DNA of 34,969 nt, taken from NCBI GenBank assembly GCA_025454425.1, contig JALOOL010000017.1:1-34969 (forward strand), written 5' to 3'. Below are positions 8,601 through 15,237 of this stretch, one piece after another. The translations under genes were made by a program, and so were the position numbers. Position 1 is the first letter of the stretch, and every line of letters begins with the position of its first letter. The notes under the pieces were generated by a model. It was not told the DNA's origin and did not search any database. It was given only the letters and a program-made list of their open reading frames with translations. Source of the DNA: Hydrococcus sp. Prado102 (GTDB lineage Bacteria > Cyanobacteriota > Cyanobacteriia > Cyanobacteriales > Microcystaceae).

Positions 8601-8895
8601 CGCTGATTTGAAGTTGTTCGCCTAGAGGCGTTTGTAAAACTACTTCTACTCCAGAATCGGTTGAATTTACCTCGACTCCTGTAATCGGTACTATATTTTC
8701 TTGTTTCTCCTTTTGAAAAGGAGAAATATCCGATGTTGGGATTCGCCCCAGTATTTGCTCTTTGCTAGCACGAACTTTGATTTCATTTAGTTGAGGAATA
8801 TCTTTTCTTGCTTTCTCGCTTTTTGCCGGAATGCCTAGCGATAGAACAATTGCACTTGCCAACAGCAAGCTTTGAAATAGCTTATCTAATTTCAT
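5611..8895 (-). CDS. TonB-dependent siderophore receptor with three AMIN domains
   Basis: A 1094-residue outer-membrane receptor, larger than the usual 700-850 because of its N-terminus. Order: signal peptide (residues 1-27, ends IPAKSE), AMIN domain 1 (about 70-170), AMIN 2 (about 190-295), AMIN 3 (about 325-420), TonB box IELVVTG (about 433), plug with TPLRDIPQSIQIIP and IERIEVLRGPASVLFGSGPP, and a beta barrel to the terminal Trp-Arg-Phe. The plug type matches ferric hydroxamate receptors of the FhuA/FoxA/siderophore class. AMIN domains bind peptidoglycan or periplasmic partners in other proteins; their job here is unknown. Start is the ATG at 8895, 6 bases after AGGAG; the GTG at 8907 lies in the ribosome site. 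Two palindromic repeats are embedded in frame (7984-8020, 8704-8726). The AraC gene at 9059 is upstream and co-directional. Confidence 0.95.
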   Translation of the reverse strand: MKLDKLFQSLLLASAIVLSLGIPAKSEKARKDIPQLNEIKVRASKEQILGRIPTSDISPFQKEKQENIVPITGVEVNSTDSGVEVVLQTPLGEQLQISDRAEKNNFIAEIPNAQLKKPFRVQNPVTGIREITIINLDEKTVQVTVVGETAPLQVELFDSDEGLILSLTPANSSTQTPPTPQPEASQIIAVTGVQLNPTETGIELLLQTPPQSAEQLQPNNISSGNNFIADIPNAQLQLPDNQPFRVEKPIEGISEVTVNNVDASTIRVTAVGETVLPQVELFDSDSGLIFGFTPSFTRGESEGGQEAQTPTPPQPQEGQIVTIESVKLNPTETGFEILLLTPTGTAQQLRVVNISEGNNFIAEIPNAQIQPFRAENPIEGVSEVTVTNRDENTVLVTVIGEDKQPIIELFDSEEGLIFSATSETQTAQEEDIELVVTGEQDGYRVPNTSIGTRTDTPLRDIPQSIQIIPQQVLEEQQANTLNEALRNAPGVIQTAPNYLPAFNGFTIRGFETFSIRNGLSYSFAGGTTAILSNIERIEVLRGPASVLFGSGPPGGTINIVTKQPLREPFYELEATAGSYNFYQGAVDLAGPLNDSRTILYRLNASYESGGNFVDFQQREVPAVAGALRFEIGDSTDLTFNVEYSDINQGWNPGLPAVGTVLPNPNGEIPRNRNIADEDSEYDPEVLLVGYDLEHRFSENWSLRNSFYFADLQYRNINLYAFNGFDPDLRTIQRGVDSGIFDTQTFDSIANVVGRFSTGSIQHQILLGADLRRRDDRSSFLGVFNAAPLDLFDPVYSSERFEQTELPFVTTGLTDSLGIYVQDRVTLTDNLKLLLGGRFDAFEQTDRNLTEDTETFQSGNAFSPRLGIVYQPIEPISLYASYSRSFTPTIGRSRDDELFEPGRGTQYEIGIKADINDRLSATLALYDLTRTNVTTADPDDPNFQIQTGEQNSRGVELNVAGEILPGWNIIAGYAYTDARITEDNTFEVGNRLNNVPEHSVNLWTSYEIQEGDLQGLGFGVGLFYVGDRQGDLDNSFALPSYLRTDAAIFYTRGQFRASLNFNNLFDVDYFESANSDSSVYPGEPFTVRGTLSWRF
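7984..8020. repeat. Palindromic repeat inserted in frame in receptor linker
   Basis: A hairpin with arms CCCCCTCC and GGAGGGGG around TTGTAAA-type loop sequence, translated on the minus strand as TPSFTRGESEGG. It lies between AMIN domains 2 and 3. The same kind of unit occurs in the spacer at 5470-5610 and in the other receptor. Confidence 0.65.
8704..8726. repeat. Perfect 11-1-11 palindrome in frame in receptor N-terminus
   Basis: Arms TTTCTCCTTTT and AAAAGGAGAAA are separated by one base. On the minus strand the region codes SPFQKEKQE, just before AMIN domain 1, at the same place where the truncated receptor (187-490) has NNPLQREG with its own small palindrome. Confidence 0.7.
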
Positions 8896-8987
8896 CGATC
8901 TCCTCACACCTATAGAAGACTAAAGCCATCTAGATTTTCAACCTCATTGAGAAGTCAATAATCTTGAAACATTTAGCCAACTTATTG

Positions 8988-9010
8988 AATATTATTTTTG
9001 ATAATTTCAG
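8988..9010 (-). promoter_or_regulatory. Possible Fur-like box upstream of receptor
   Basis: The stretch GAATATTATTTTTGATAATTTC is an imperfect AT inverted repeat about 95-115 bases upstream of the receptor start. It is only loosely like a Fur operator; weak call. Confidence 0.22.
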
Positions 9011-9058
9011 AAAACAGTGTAAGGAAGTCTTAAGGCACAAGTCTATCCCCAAACGGCA

Positions 9059-10057
9059 TTACAGTCCCGAAACGGACTTTTTACCCAACGAACATTCACT
9101 TGGGGCAATCCCATACTTTCGCTTAAACGCTGCTGCAAAGTGTCCTAGATGGGCGTAACCTACCAGATTTGCAACTTCGGCAACCGTCATATTACGCTCT
9201 CGCAAATATCTCTCTGCTTTCTCCATGCGCATTGCAGTCAGATAGCTAAATACAGTCGTGCCAAATAACTCTTTAAATCCTCGTCGCAGAGTTCTGTCGC
9301 TTAACCCAACTAAAGCAGCTAATTCTGTTAGCGAGAGGGGATTATCTAAACGCGAATGAATGATTTGTTTGGCGTGGTGAATTCTGGCAATAGTATCCGA
9401 TTTTAATGATGGCGAGGATTGAGGCACTCCCTCGCTTGCAAAAATAAAAGAAAGTTGTAGCGCTATTAATTCCAATACTTTCGCTTGTAAATAAATTCTT
9501 TTTGTCATTCCCCAATAGGGACAATTAAATATTTGTTGCGTCAAAAATCGCATTGCTGGGGTGATTGCAGGATAAATTAGGGTTTGCCATTCATTCTCTT
9601 TAGCAAATAACTTTAACTCTGGGGGAATTTCCCCATCTTTTCCAGGAAAAAAAGTTGCTAATAAATCTGGGGACATTTCAATGTCGATTCCAACCGATCG
9701 CGGCGATCGCAAATGCTTTACTTTCATTGCTTTTTGGATACCGCCACCAGATATAAACGTGTTTTCTTCTCCCAAATAACCACATTCATCTATCACAACC
9801 CCCGAAAGCAACACGCCAAATTGTAAGGGATGGTCAAAAGTGATTGAGGTTAGCAACATATCTTCGCGGTACTCGTACTCATAAACCTTTAACCAAAGTT
9901 TGGGATGTAGTTCTATATTTTTTTCATATCCATTTCCTAAAAACTTGGGCATTTCTAAATAGTTTTCAAATGGCTCTGTTGATAAGATTTGAAGACTATT
10001 CTGTGCTGTTTCATCCCAGAGTTCTTGTTCCTCTTCTAACGTGAGGGCAATCGTCAT
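9059..10057 (-). CDS. AraC family transcriptional regulator (PchR-like)
   Basis: A 332-residue regulator of the same type as the one at 755-1774. The C-terminal DNA-binding part reads SLTELAALVGLSDRTLRRGF, then VAEVANLVGYAHLGHFAAAF and KRKYGIAPSE, the normal two-helix-turn-helix AraC arrangement. The N-terminal half has the PchR-type start MTIALTLEEEQELWDE. The frame extends 21 codons further up (to 10120), but the ATG at 10057 matches the family and the remnant at 3035-3235. It lies directly upstream of the receptor at 5611-8895 on the same strand with a 163-base gap, and divergent from the permease operon at 10522, so it is well placed to control both. The inducer is probably the cognate ferri-siderophore, by analogy with PchR. 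Confidence 0.92.
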   Translation of the reverse strand: MTIALTLEEEQELWDETAQNSLQILSTEPFENYLEMPKFLGNGYEKNIELHPKLWLKVYEYEYREDMLLTSITFDHPLQFGVLLSGVVIDECGYLGEENTFISGGGIQKAMKVKHLRSPRSVGIDIEMSPDLLATFFPGKDGEIPPELKLFAKENEWQTLIYPAITPAMRFLTQQIFNCPYWGMTKRIYLQAKVLELIALQLSFIFASEGVPQSSPSLKSDTIARIHHAKQIIHSRLDNPLSLTELAALVGLSDRTLRRGFKELFGTTVFSYLTAMRMEKAERYLRERNMTVAEVANLVGYAHLGHFAAAFKRKYGIAPSECSLGKKSVSGL

Positions 10058-10521
10058 AACTATCAGTTGATGAATTTGAAGATTAATGATACTATTTTTC
10101 AATAAAAAAAGAAATAGCAACGTTAGAAATTACATCTCAACAAATCAGAGTTGCTTTGCCAGCTTTGTGAAAAAGGGTTAAAGGCTGAGATGATGAAATG
10201 CGATCGCGCGATCGCATCAATTTCGTGCCAAAACACCAAATAACACCAAATAACAACTTGCAATAATTGTTGTTTATCGCGATTGTCCAGTGCAGTCTTT
10301 AACGCTTGAATCCTTAAAGGCGATCGCATTGAGCTAAAACGAATCGTCTGAGTTAAGCTCTAGTTGAAAATCTTCTTCTATAAATATCTACTTCCCGATA
10401 GCGAAAATACGATGTAAGCTATACATAGTCAATCATTTACCTACTTGACTGTAGCAAGTGACTATTTTATCCTTAAAGTTTAAATGATAATAACTTTCAA
10501 GACGATCGGGAATTTTTTAGC
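10058..10521. other. Divergent regulatory spacer between AraC gene and importer operon
   Basis: This 464-base stretch has no convincing gene. It holds two overlapping HIP1 sites near 10200, a 10-base direct repeat AACACCAAAT twice near 10230, an imperfect inverted repeat near 10251-10275, AT-rich sequence with TATACATA near 10420, and the candidate Fur box at 10482-10500. A 68-codon minus-strand frame (10123-10329) has no recognisable features and I do not count it as a gene. Confidence 0.5.
10482..10500 (+). promoter_or_regulatory. Candidate Fur (iron) box before the permease operon
   Basis: AAATGATAATAACTTTC resembles the half-site pattern of Fur operators (AATGATAATNATTATC). It lies 22-40 bases upstream of the proposed start of the first permease gene, where it would repress under iron-replete conditions. 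Based on resemblance only. Confidence 0.45.
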
Positions 10522-11586
10522 TTGAGGAGACAAAAAATTGCAGCAAAAATCGGGAAAAGCACGAATAATTCGGTTATTAGTGCAGATAGCGAGTTTGTGA
10601 AGCCGCGCTCGCCCTTGCTTATCGGTTTACTTATAGGATGCGCCTTGTTACTAATCTGCTTAATCTATAGCGTTACCCTCGGCGCAAAAGATATTCCTTT
10701 ACCGACCATTCTCGAATCATTTACCACCTTTGATAACTCCTTCGACCATTTAGTCATTCAAACGGTAAGATTGCCGCGATCGCTCATAGCGGTTTTCATC
10801 GGCGCATCCCTTGCCGTATCGGGTGCTTTAATGCAGGGTTTAACCCGCAATCCCCTAGCAGAAACCGGAATTCTAGGCATCGAAGCGGGAGCCGCCCTTG
10901 CCGTTGTGGTTGCCCTATTTGTCTTTGGCAGTTCCTTTCCTTTTATCGGCGTTGCCTTTTTAGGCGCAGCCATAGCCGCCGTACTGGTCTACTTTCTCGG
11001 CACGTTAGGACGCGGCGGAGCAACCCCGTTAAATCTCACCATCGCGGGTGCGGCAATGAGTGCGTTGATTTCTTCGATTACGACTGCCATTCTCATTGCC
11101 AGCCAGCGCACTTTTGAAGAGATTCGCTTTTGGTTGGCAGGATCGTTAGCAGGAAGGGATTTTAATTTATTTTTATCGGTTTTACCGTTTATTATTTTTG
11201 GATTAATTTTAGCCTTCTCGCTAGGCAGACAAATTACAACGATTAATTTGGGCGATGAGGTTGCCGTCAGCTTGGGTCAAGATACGACGCGCATTAAGAT
11301 TTTAACGGCGATTAGCGTGGTAGTACTGGCGGGAAGTTCGGTTGCGATCGCGGGGCCTATCGGCTTTGTTGGCTTAATCGTTCCTCATGTGGTGCGATTC
11401 TACATAAAAACAGATTATCGCTGGATTTTGCCTTATTCTGCCATTTTAGGCGCAATTTTCTTGCTGATGTCGGATGTTGCTTCAAGAGTCTTACTCAAGC
11501 CGCAAGAACTCCCCGTCGGCATTATGACTGCCATCGTCGGATCTCCATTTTTTGTTTATCTGGCAAAATCGAAGGTAAAGAAATGA
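10522..11586 (+). CDS. FecCD family iron-siderophore ABC permease 1
   Basis: Up to 354 residues, with about nine or ten hydrophobic segments, of the FecC/FepD/FhuB permease family. Family motifs are RLPRSLIAVFIGASLAVSG followed by ALMQGLTRNPLAETGILGIE, and near the end GPIGFVGLIVPHVVRF and ELPVGIMTAIVGSPFFVYL. The start is not ATG: the frame opens with TTG at 10522 inside a purine-rich stretch, an ATT at 10537 has a better-spaced GAGGAGA ribosome site, and a GTG at 10597 is also possible; the first 25 residues are hydrophilic and dispensable. It overlaps the next permease by ATGA. The two permeases would form a heterodimeric channel in the inner membrane, powered by the ATPase at 12740-13531. 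Confidence 0.93.
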   Translation: MRRQKIAAKIGKSTNNSVISADSEFVKPRSPLLIGLLIGCALLLICLIYSVTLGAKDIPLPTILESFTTFDNSFDHLVIQTVRLPRSLIAVFIGASLAVSGALMQGLTRNPLAETGILGIEAGAALAVVVALFVFGSSFPFIGVAFLGAAIAAVLVYFLGTLGRGGATPLNLTIAGAAMSALISSITTAILIASQRTFEEIRFWLAGSLAGRDFNLFLSVLPFIIFGLILAFSLGRQITTINLGDEVAVSLGQDTTRIKILTAISVVVLAGSSVAIAGPIGFVGLIVPHVVRFYIKTDYRWILPYSAILGAIFLLMSDVASRVLLKPQELPVGIMTAIVGSPFFVYLAKSKVKK

Positions 11587-12629
11587 AAGATTGGCTGACG
11601 ATACGTTCTTCAGGAATATCATTTCGGGTCGAACGACGAGCGATCGCCCTGGCGTTTTTACTATTAGCAATAAGCTTTGTTGCACTCATCTTCAATGTTG
11701 GACGAGGAGAATATCCCATCGCTGCATTGGATATCGTCAAAACCTTATTTGGGATCGATACTGGCAATCCCGACCATATCTTTGTCATTCAAGAATTGCG
11801 ACTGCCGCGATCGCTTGTTGCCTTAATCGTTGGCATTGCGCTAGCGATTTCAGGAACGATCTTTCAAGGAATAACTCGCAATCCCCTTGCCGATCCTAGC
11901 ATTATTGGCATCGATACTGGAGCGAGTCTTGCTGCGGTGACGATAATTATTTTATTTCCTTCTACACCCGTTTATTTATTACCTATCTGTGCATTCATCG
12001 GTGCATTATTGATGTCTGCATTAATTTACTGGTTGGCATGGAACGAAGGAAGTTCGCCGATTCTGTTGATTTTAATGGGGATTGGACTGTCCGCGATCGC
12101 CTCGGCATTTACGAGCTTATTAATTACATTTGGCAATATTTATGATGTTAATACTGCCTTGGTTTGGTTGGCAGGAAGCGTTTACGGACGCACCTGGGAG
12201 CAAATTTTTTCTTTGTTACCTTGGACGATTGTCTTTGTACCGATGGCGTTTATATTGGCAAGACATTTAAATGTGCTTAACTTAGGCGATGATGTTGCTA
12301 AAGGTTTGGGAAGTCGCCTGGAATGGCAGCGAGGATTGCTGGTAATCGTAGCGGTTGCCTTAGCTGGGGCGAGCGTCGCAACTGCTGGAACCATCGGCTT
12401 TGTGGGTTTAATTGCTCCTCATGTAGGACGGCAGTTAGTTGGTGCCAATCATCAAGGATTGCTGCCCGTTTCCGCCTTACTTGGGGGATTATTAGTCGTT
12501 TTTGCAGATTTACTGGGAAGAACCCTGTTTGCACCCATTGAAATTCCCTGTGGCGTGATGACTGCTGCAATCGGCGCTCCTTATTTTTTATATTTACTCA
12601 TTCGTCACCGCGATCGCACTAATCAGTAA
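11583..12629 (+). CDS. FecCD family iron-siderophore ABC permease 2
   Basis: A 348-residue inner-membrane permease of the FecD/FepG class. It has RLPRSLVALIVGIALAISG, GITRNPLADPSIIGIDTG, GTIGFVGLIAPHVGRQLVG and EIPCGVMTAAIGAPYFLYL, all at the positions expected in the family. Its ATG overlaps the stop of permease 1 (ATGA), so the two are translationally coupled. A hydrophilic N-terminus of about 20 residues precedes the first helix. Downstream the operon is interrupted by 110 bases of tandem heptamer repeats before the ATPase gene. Confidence 0.94.
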   Translation: MKDWLTIRSSGISFRVERRAIALAFLLLAISFVALIFNVGRGEYPIAALDIVKTLFGIDTGNPDHIFVIQELRLPRSLVALIVGIALAISGTIFQGITRNPLADPSIIGIDTGASLAAVTIIILFPSTPVYLLPICAFIGALLMSALIYWLAWNEGSSPILLILMGIGLSAIASAFTSLLITFGNIYDVNTALVWLAGSVYGRTWEQIFSLLPWTIVFVPMAFILARHLNVLNLGDDVAKGLGSRLEWQRGLLVIVAVALAGASVATAGTIGFVGLIAPHVGRQLVGANHQGLLPVSALLGGLLVVFADLLGRTLFAPIEIPCGVMTAAIGAPYFLYLLIRHRDRTNQ

Positions 12630-12738
12630 TCAGTTATCAGTTATCAGTTATCAGTTATCAGTAAGGAGTACATATTCTCCCAGTCTCCATTTCCCTATTT
12701 GCCTTTACTTTTTGAACTTTGAACTTTGAACTTTGAAC
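12621..12738. repeat. Heptameric tandem repeats (CAGTTAT and GAACTTT) between permease and ATPase genes
   Basis: About four and a half copies of CAGTTAT (12630-12662) are followed by a unique stretch and four copies of GAACTTT (12714-12738). The second array ends directly at the ATPase start codon, replacing any visible Shine-Dalgarno. Such heptamer arrays are known in cyanobacterial genomes; the GAACTTT array recurs at 31595-31625 and 32967-33040. Confidence 0.8.
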
Positions 12739-12739
12739 T

Positions 12740-13531
12740 ATGAAACAACTCGCCACCCAAAATTTATCGTTAGCTTATGAAAGAACGACGATTATCCGCG
12801 ATCTGACCTTAACGATTCCTACCGGACAGATTACCGCCTTGGTGGGCGCGAATGGCTGCGGAAAATCGACATTATTGCGAGGACTGGCACGATTGCTCAA
12901 GCCTTCTAGCGGGACAGTGTATCTTGATAGTAGATCGATTTTTCAGCGATCGACCAAAGAAGTCGCACAACAGTTGGGACTTCTGCCCCAAAACCCGATC
13001 GCGCCTGAAGGACTAACGGTAAAAGATCTCGTCGCTCAAGGACGCTATCCCTATCAAAATTGGCTCCAGCAATGGTCTGCTCAAGATGAAAAAATCGTTC
13101 GATACGCATTAGAAACGACAGATTTAATCGAATTTAGCGATCGCGCTTTGGATACGTTATCTGGCGGACAGAGACAACGCGCCTGGATAGCAATGGCATT
13201 GGCGCAGAATACAGATATTTTACTCTTAGACGAGCCAACCTCTTTTTTAGATTTAGCACATCAAATCGAAGTATTAGACTTGCTGTATGCCCTCAATCAA
13301 GAGCAAGGAAGAACTATTGTGATGGTATTGCACGATCTCAATCAAGCCTGTCGCTATGCAGATTATCTAGTCGCTGTCAAAGACGGTCGGATTTTTGCGG
13401 CGGGCGAACCGCGATCGGTGATGACTGAAGAAAATATACAATCTGTATTTGGCTTAAAGTGTCAAGTATATACAGATCCTATTGCAGGAACACCGATGTG
13501 CATTCCTATCGCTCAAAAACGAAAAAATTAA
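12740..13531 (+). CDS. ABC transporter ATP-binding protein, ferric-siderophore import
   Basis: A 263-residue ATPase of the FecE/FepC/FhuC family. Walker [10 protein letters not shown] is at 36-44, the signature LSGGQRQR near 140, Walker [13 protein letters not shown] near 160 and the H-loop [13 protein letters not shown] near 195; length and C-terminus ([20 protein letters not shown]) fit the family. It completes the importer with the two permeases upstream and the binding lipoprotein at 4462-5430. There is no recognisable ribosome site: heptamer repeats run up to the ATG. A fragment of a second such ATPase lies at 18285-18485. Confidence 0.95.
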   Translation: MKQLATQNLSLAYERTTIIRDLTLTIPTGQITALVGANGCGKSTLLRGLARLLKPSSGTVYLDSRSIFQRSTKEVAQQLGLLPQNPIAPEGLTVKDLVAQGRYPYQNWLQQWSAQDEKIVRYALETTDLIEFSDRALDTLSGGQRQRAWIAMALAQNTDILLLDEPTSFLDLAHQIEVLDLLYALNQEQGRTIVMVLHDLNQACRYADYLVAVKDGRIFAAGEPRSVMTEENIQSVFGLKCQVYTDPIAGTPMCIPIAQKRKN

Positions 13532-13652
13532 CTTCGCGATCGTGCATGACAGCTTTACAAACGCCATCTGCTATGAATATTAAAGGGAGAGAGATAGTTG
13601 CTCGCAAGCAGTTGCAAGTAGCATAATGCTTGCGTCGGGGATTCGCCGCAGA

Positions 13653-14060
13653 TTAGTTTGGTTTTTGAGTGGCGATCGCTAATTTAGCTCCTGGTATACG
13701 CCGCACTTTATCCATTACTGTCACCACCTGTCCGTGATGAACTCCCTCATCAGCATTGATAATCACCACTGCTTCGGGTTTATTGCCAATAAAAGCTTTA
13801 ACTTCGCCTTCTAATGCCTCAACTGTCGTTGGTTGGCGATTAAGACTGATTTTTCCAGCTTTATCTATGGTAACTGTCGCTTTGGCGGGAACTTGCTGTT
13901 CTTTCGCCGTTGCTGCTTTGGGAAGATTGACGGGCAACCCTTCGGATCGCGTTAAAAATAGCGTTGACATGATAAAAAACGTCAAAATCGCAAAGATTAC
14001 GTCAATCATAGGAATTAGATTGACTAGGGGTGACTCATCTCTTTCATCTTGTAGTCGCAT
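13653..14060 (-). CDS. exbD: ExbD/TolR family biopolymer transporter
   Basis: A 135-residue protein with a short cytoplasmic N-terminus, one membrane helix (about 17-38, PMIDVIFAILTFFIMSTLFL) and a periplasmic domain ending KVRRIPGAKLAIATQ. The helix carries the conserved Asp20, corresponding to the proton-pathway aspartate of ExbD. It overlaps the exbB gene upstream by 17 bases, so the two are co-translated. Together they would use the proton gradient to energise the TonB protein (19725-21116) for the two receptors. TolR function cannot be excluded but the iron context favours ExbD. Confidence 0.92.
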   Translation of the reverse strand: MRLQDERDESPLVNLIPMIDVIFAILTFFIMSTLFLTRSEGLPVNLPKAATAKEQQVPAKATVTIDKAGKISLNRQPTTVEALEGEVKAFIGNKPEAVVIINADEGVHHGQVVTVMDKVRRIPGAKLAIATQKPN

Positions 14061-14697
14061 AAGCTTTTTCTTCTCCTTCGTAGCGATCGCGATATAAAAT
14101 TTCTAGCTGTCCGCCATACTCTTGTATTAAGGCAAGTTGACGCTGATAAAATGCCCGAAAGGTATTGACAGCAACGAGCGTAAAAATAGCTACTATCATT
14201 CCAGTTGCCGTCGATACAAGCGCTTCGCTAATCCCTGCCGAGACAATTGTTGTTTTGGTTCCTCCTACATCGCCAATATTTAGTCCTTGAAACGAAAGGA
14301 TCAAACCCAATACCGTCCCTAATAAACCCAACAGGGGAGCTAAACCGACAATTGTGTCTAAGACCGTCTGAAATCGTTTTAAAATCGGGATTTCGGCTTG
14401 AGCTTCACTTTCTAATGCCAAACGAAACTTTTCTGGCGTTGGTTTTTCTAACTCTAATGCCGAAAGGAAAATACGCGGGATCGGTAAATCTTTGTTTTGC
14501 TGAAGTTTTGCGATCGCGCCCGGAAGATCGTCGAAGCGATAGAGCTTTAAAGCTTCTCTTACTACTCGATTTTGACGCTTGTAGATGCGATACCAAAAAC
14601 GACTGCGTTCGACAATTAACGCGACTGCTAGAACAGAGCATCCTAACAAGGGCCACATGACTACGCCACCTGCTGTAAAAAGTCTACTGATTTCCAT
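14044..14697 (-). CDS. exbB: ExbB/TolQ/MotA family proton channel
   Basis: A 217-residue inner-membrane protein with three helices: about 9-29 (GGVVMWPLLGCSVLAVALIV), about 112-134 (VGLAPLLGLLGTVLGLILSF) and about 155-180 (ALVSTATGMIVAIFTLVAVN), the usual ExbB layout with the long cytoplasmic loop between the first and second. It is upstream of exbD with a 17-base overlap. A 6-1-6 palindrome (14731-14743) lies 34 bases before the start and may be an iron-responsive operator. Confidence 0.93.
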   Translation of the reverse strand: MEISRLFTAGGVVMWPLLGCSVLAVALIVERSRFWYRIYKRQNRVVREALKLYRFDDLPGAIAKLQQNKDLPIPRIFLSALELEKPTPEKFRLALESEAQAEIPILKRFQTVLDTIVGLAPLLGLLGTVLGLILSFQGLNIGDVGGTKTTIVSAGISEALVSTATGMIVAIFTLVAVNTFRAFYQRQLALIQEYGGQLEILYRDRYEGEEKAYATTR

Positions 14698-14730
14698 TAA
14701 CTAATTCCAAATCGAAATTTTCAAGATAGT

Positions 14731-14743
14731 GATAAATTTTATC
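14731..14743 (-). promoter_or_regulatory. Palindrome resembling a Fur site upstream of exbB
   Basis: GATAAA-T-TTTATC is a perfect 6-1-6 inverted repeat, the geometry proposed for Fur binding, 34-46 bases before the exbB start. The surrounding spacer is AT-rich, so chance occurrence is possible. Confidence 0.4.
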
Positions 14744-14820
14744 AATAAACTTTTCCTTCTTTGCAAATCTTTATCAATTTTTTGAGCTTGCATAACAATT
14801 AACAGAAGTCAAATTACTTG

Positions 14821-15195
14821 TCAAGAAAGATTGTTACCGTTAGGCTTCAAAGCGACAGAAACCAAGGCAACGCCAATCAGAGAAAGAGCGACGCTAATCG
14901 CAAACGCGCCTTGATAGCCAACCGGTGTAGCAATAAAACCACTCATCGCCCCAGCGAGCAGACTGCCAATAAAAACAATAGAAACTTGCAACGTAAAATC
15001 AAATCCTGCCGTCCCCAAACGACTGTTATCCATCATCAGCGCATACAGGGGAACAAGTGCCATGCTATAAGTAAATTGAAAGCCAACACAGACGAGATAA
15101 AGTACAGGCAAGCTGGTAAATCCAATAGTGGGGAGAATAAAAGTCGCGATCGCAATTGTCATTAATAATCCAAATATTAACGAGCGATCGCTTTC
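14821..15195 (-). pseudogene. C-terminal fragment of an MFS siderophore importer (RhtX/FptX-like)
   Basis: The frame is open from about 15195 but the first ATG is at 15162, giving 113 residues. It holds the last three or four membrane helices of an MFS protein; segments such as LVPLYALMMDNSRLGTAGFD and GSLLAGAMSGFIATPVGYQG look like the RhtX/FptX family, which imports siderophores across the inner membrane. Normal length is about 400 residues, so roughly the first two thirds are missing; an in-frame stop lies at 15196-15198. It lies 75 bases downstream of the receptor at 15238-18180 in the same direction, the position expected for its partner importer. Confidence 0.65.
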
Positions 15196-15237
15196 TCAAG
15201 TTTTGCTGCTGTATTCCAACTGCTTTCATAGGGAAAT

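Noticed and set aside
10123..10329. 68-codon frame between AraC gene and permeases
   Set aside because: No recognisable motif, runs through HIP1 sites and the tandem repeat, no ribosome site; treated as spacer.
12621..12662. Regular CAGTTAT repeats as a possible CRISPR array
   Set aside because: The units are 7 bases long and contiguous, without spacers, and no cas genes are in the window.
13532..13652. Possible terminator between ATPase and exbD genes
   Set aside because: GCAAG/CTTGC-type pairings exist, but no stable stem followed by a T-run could be found.
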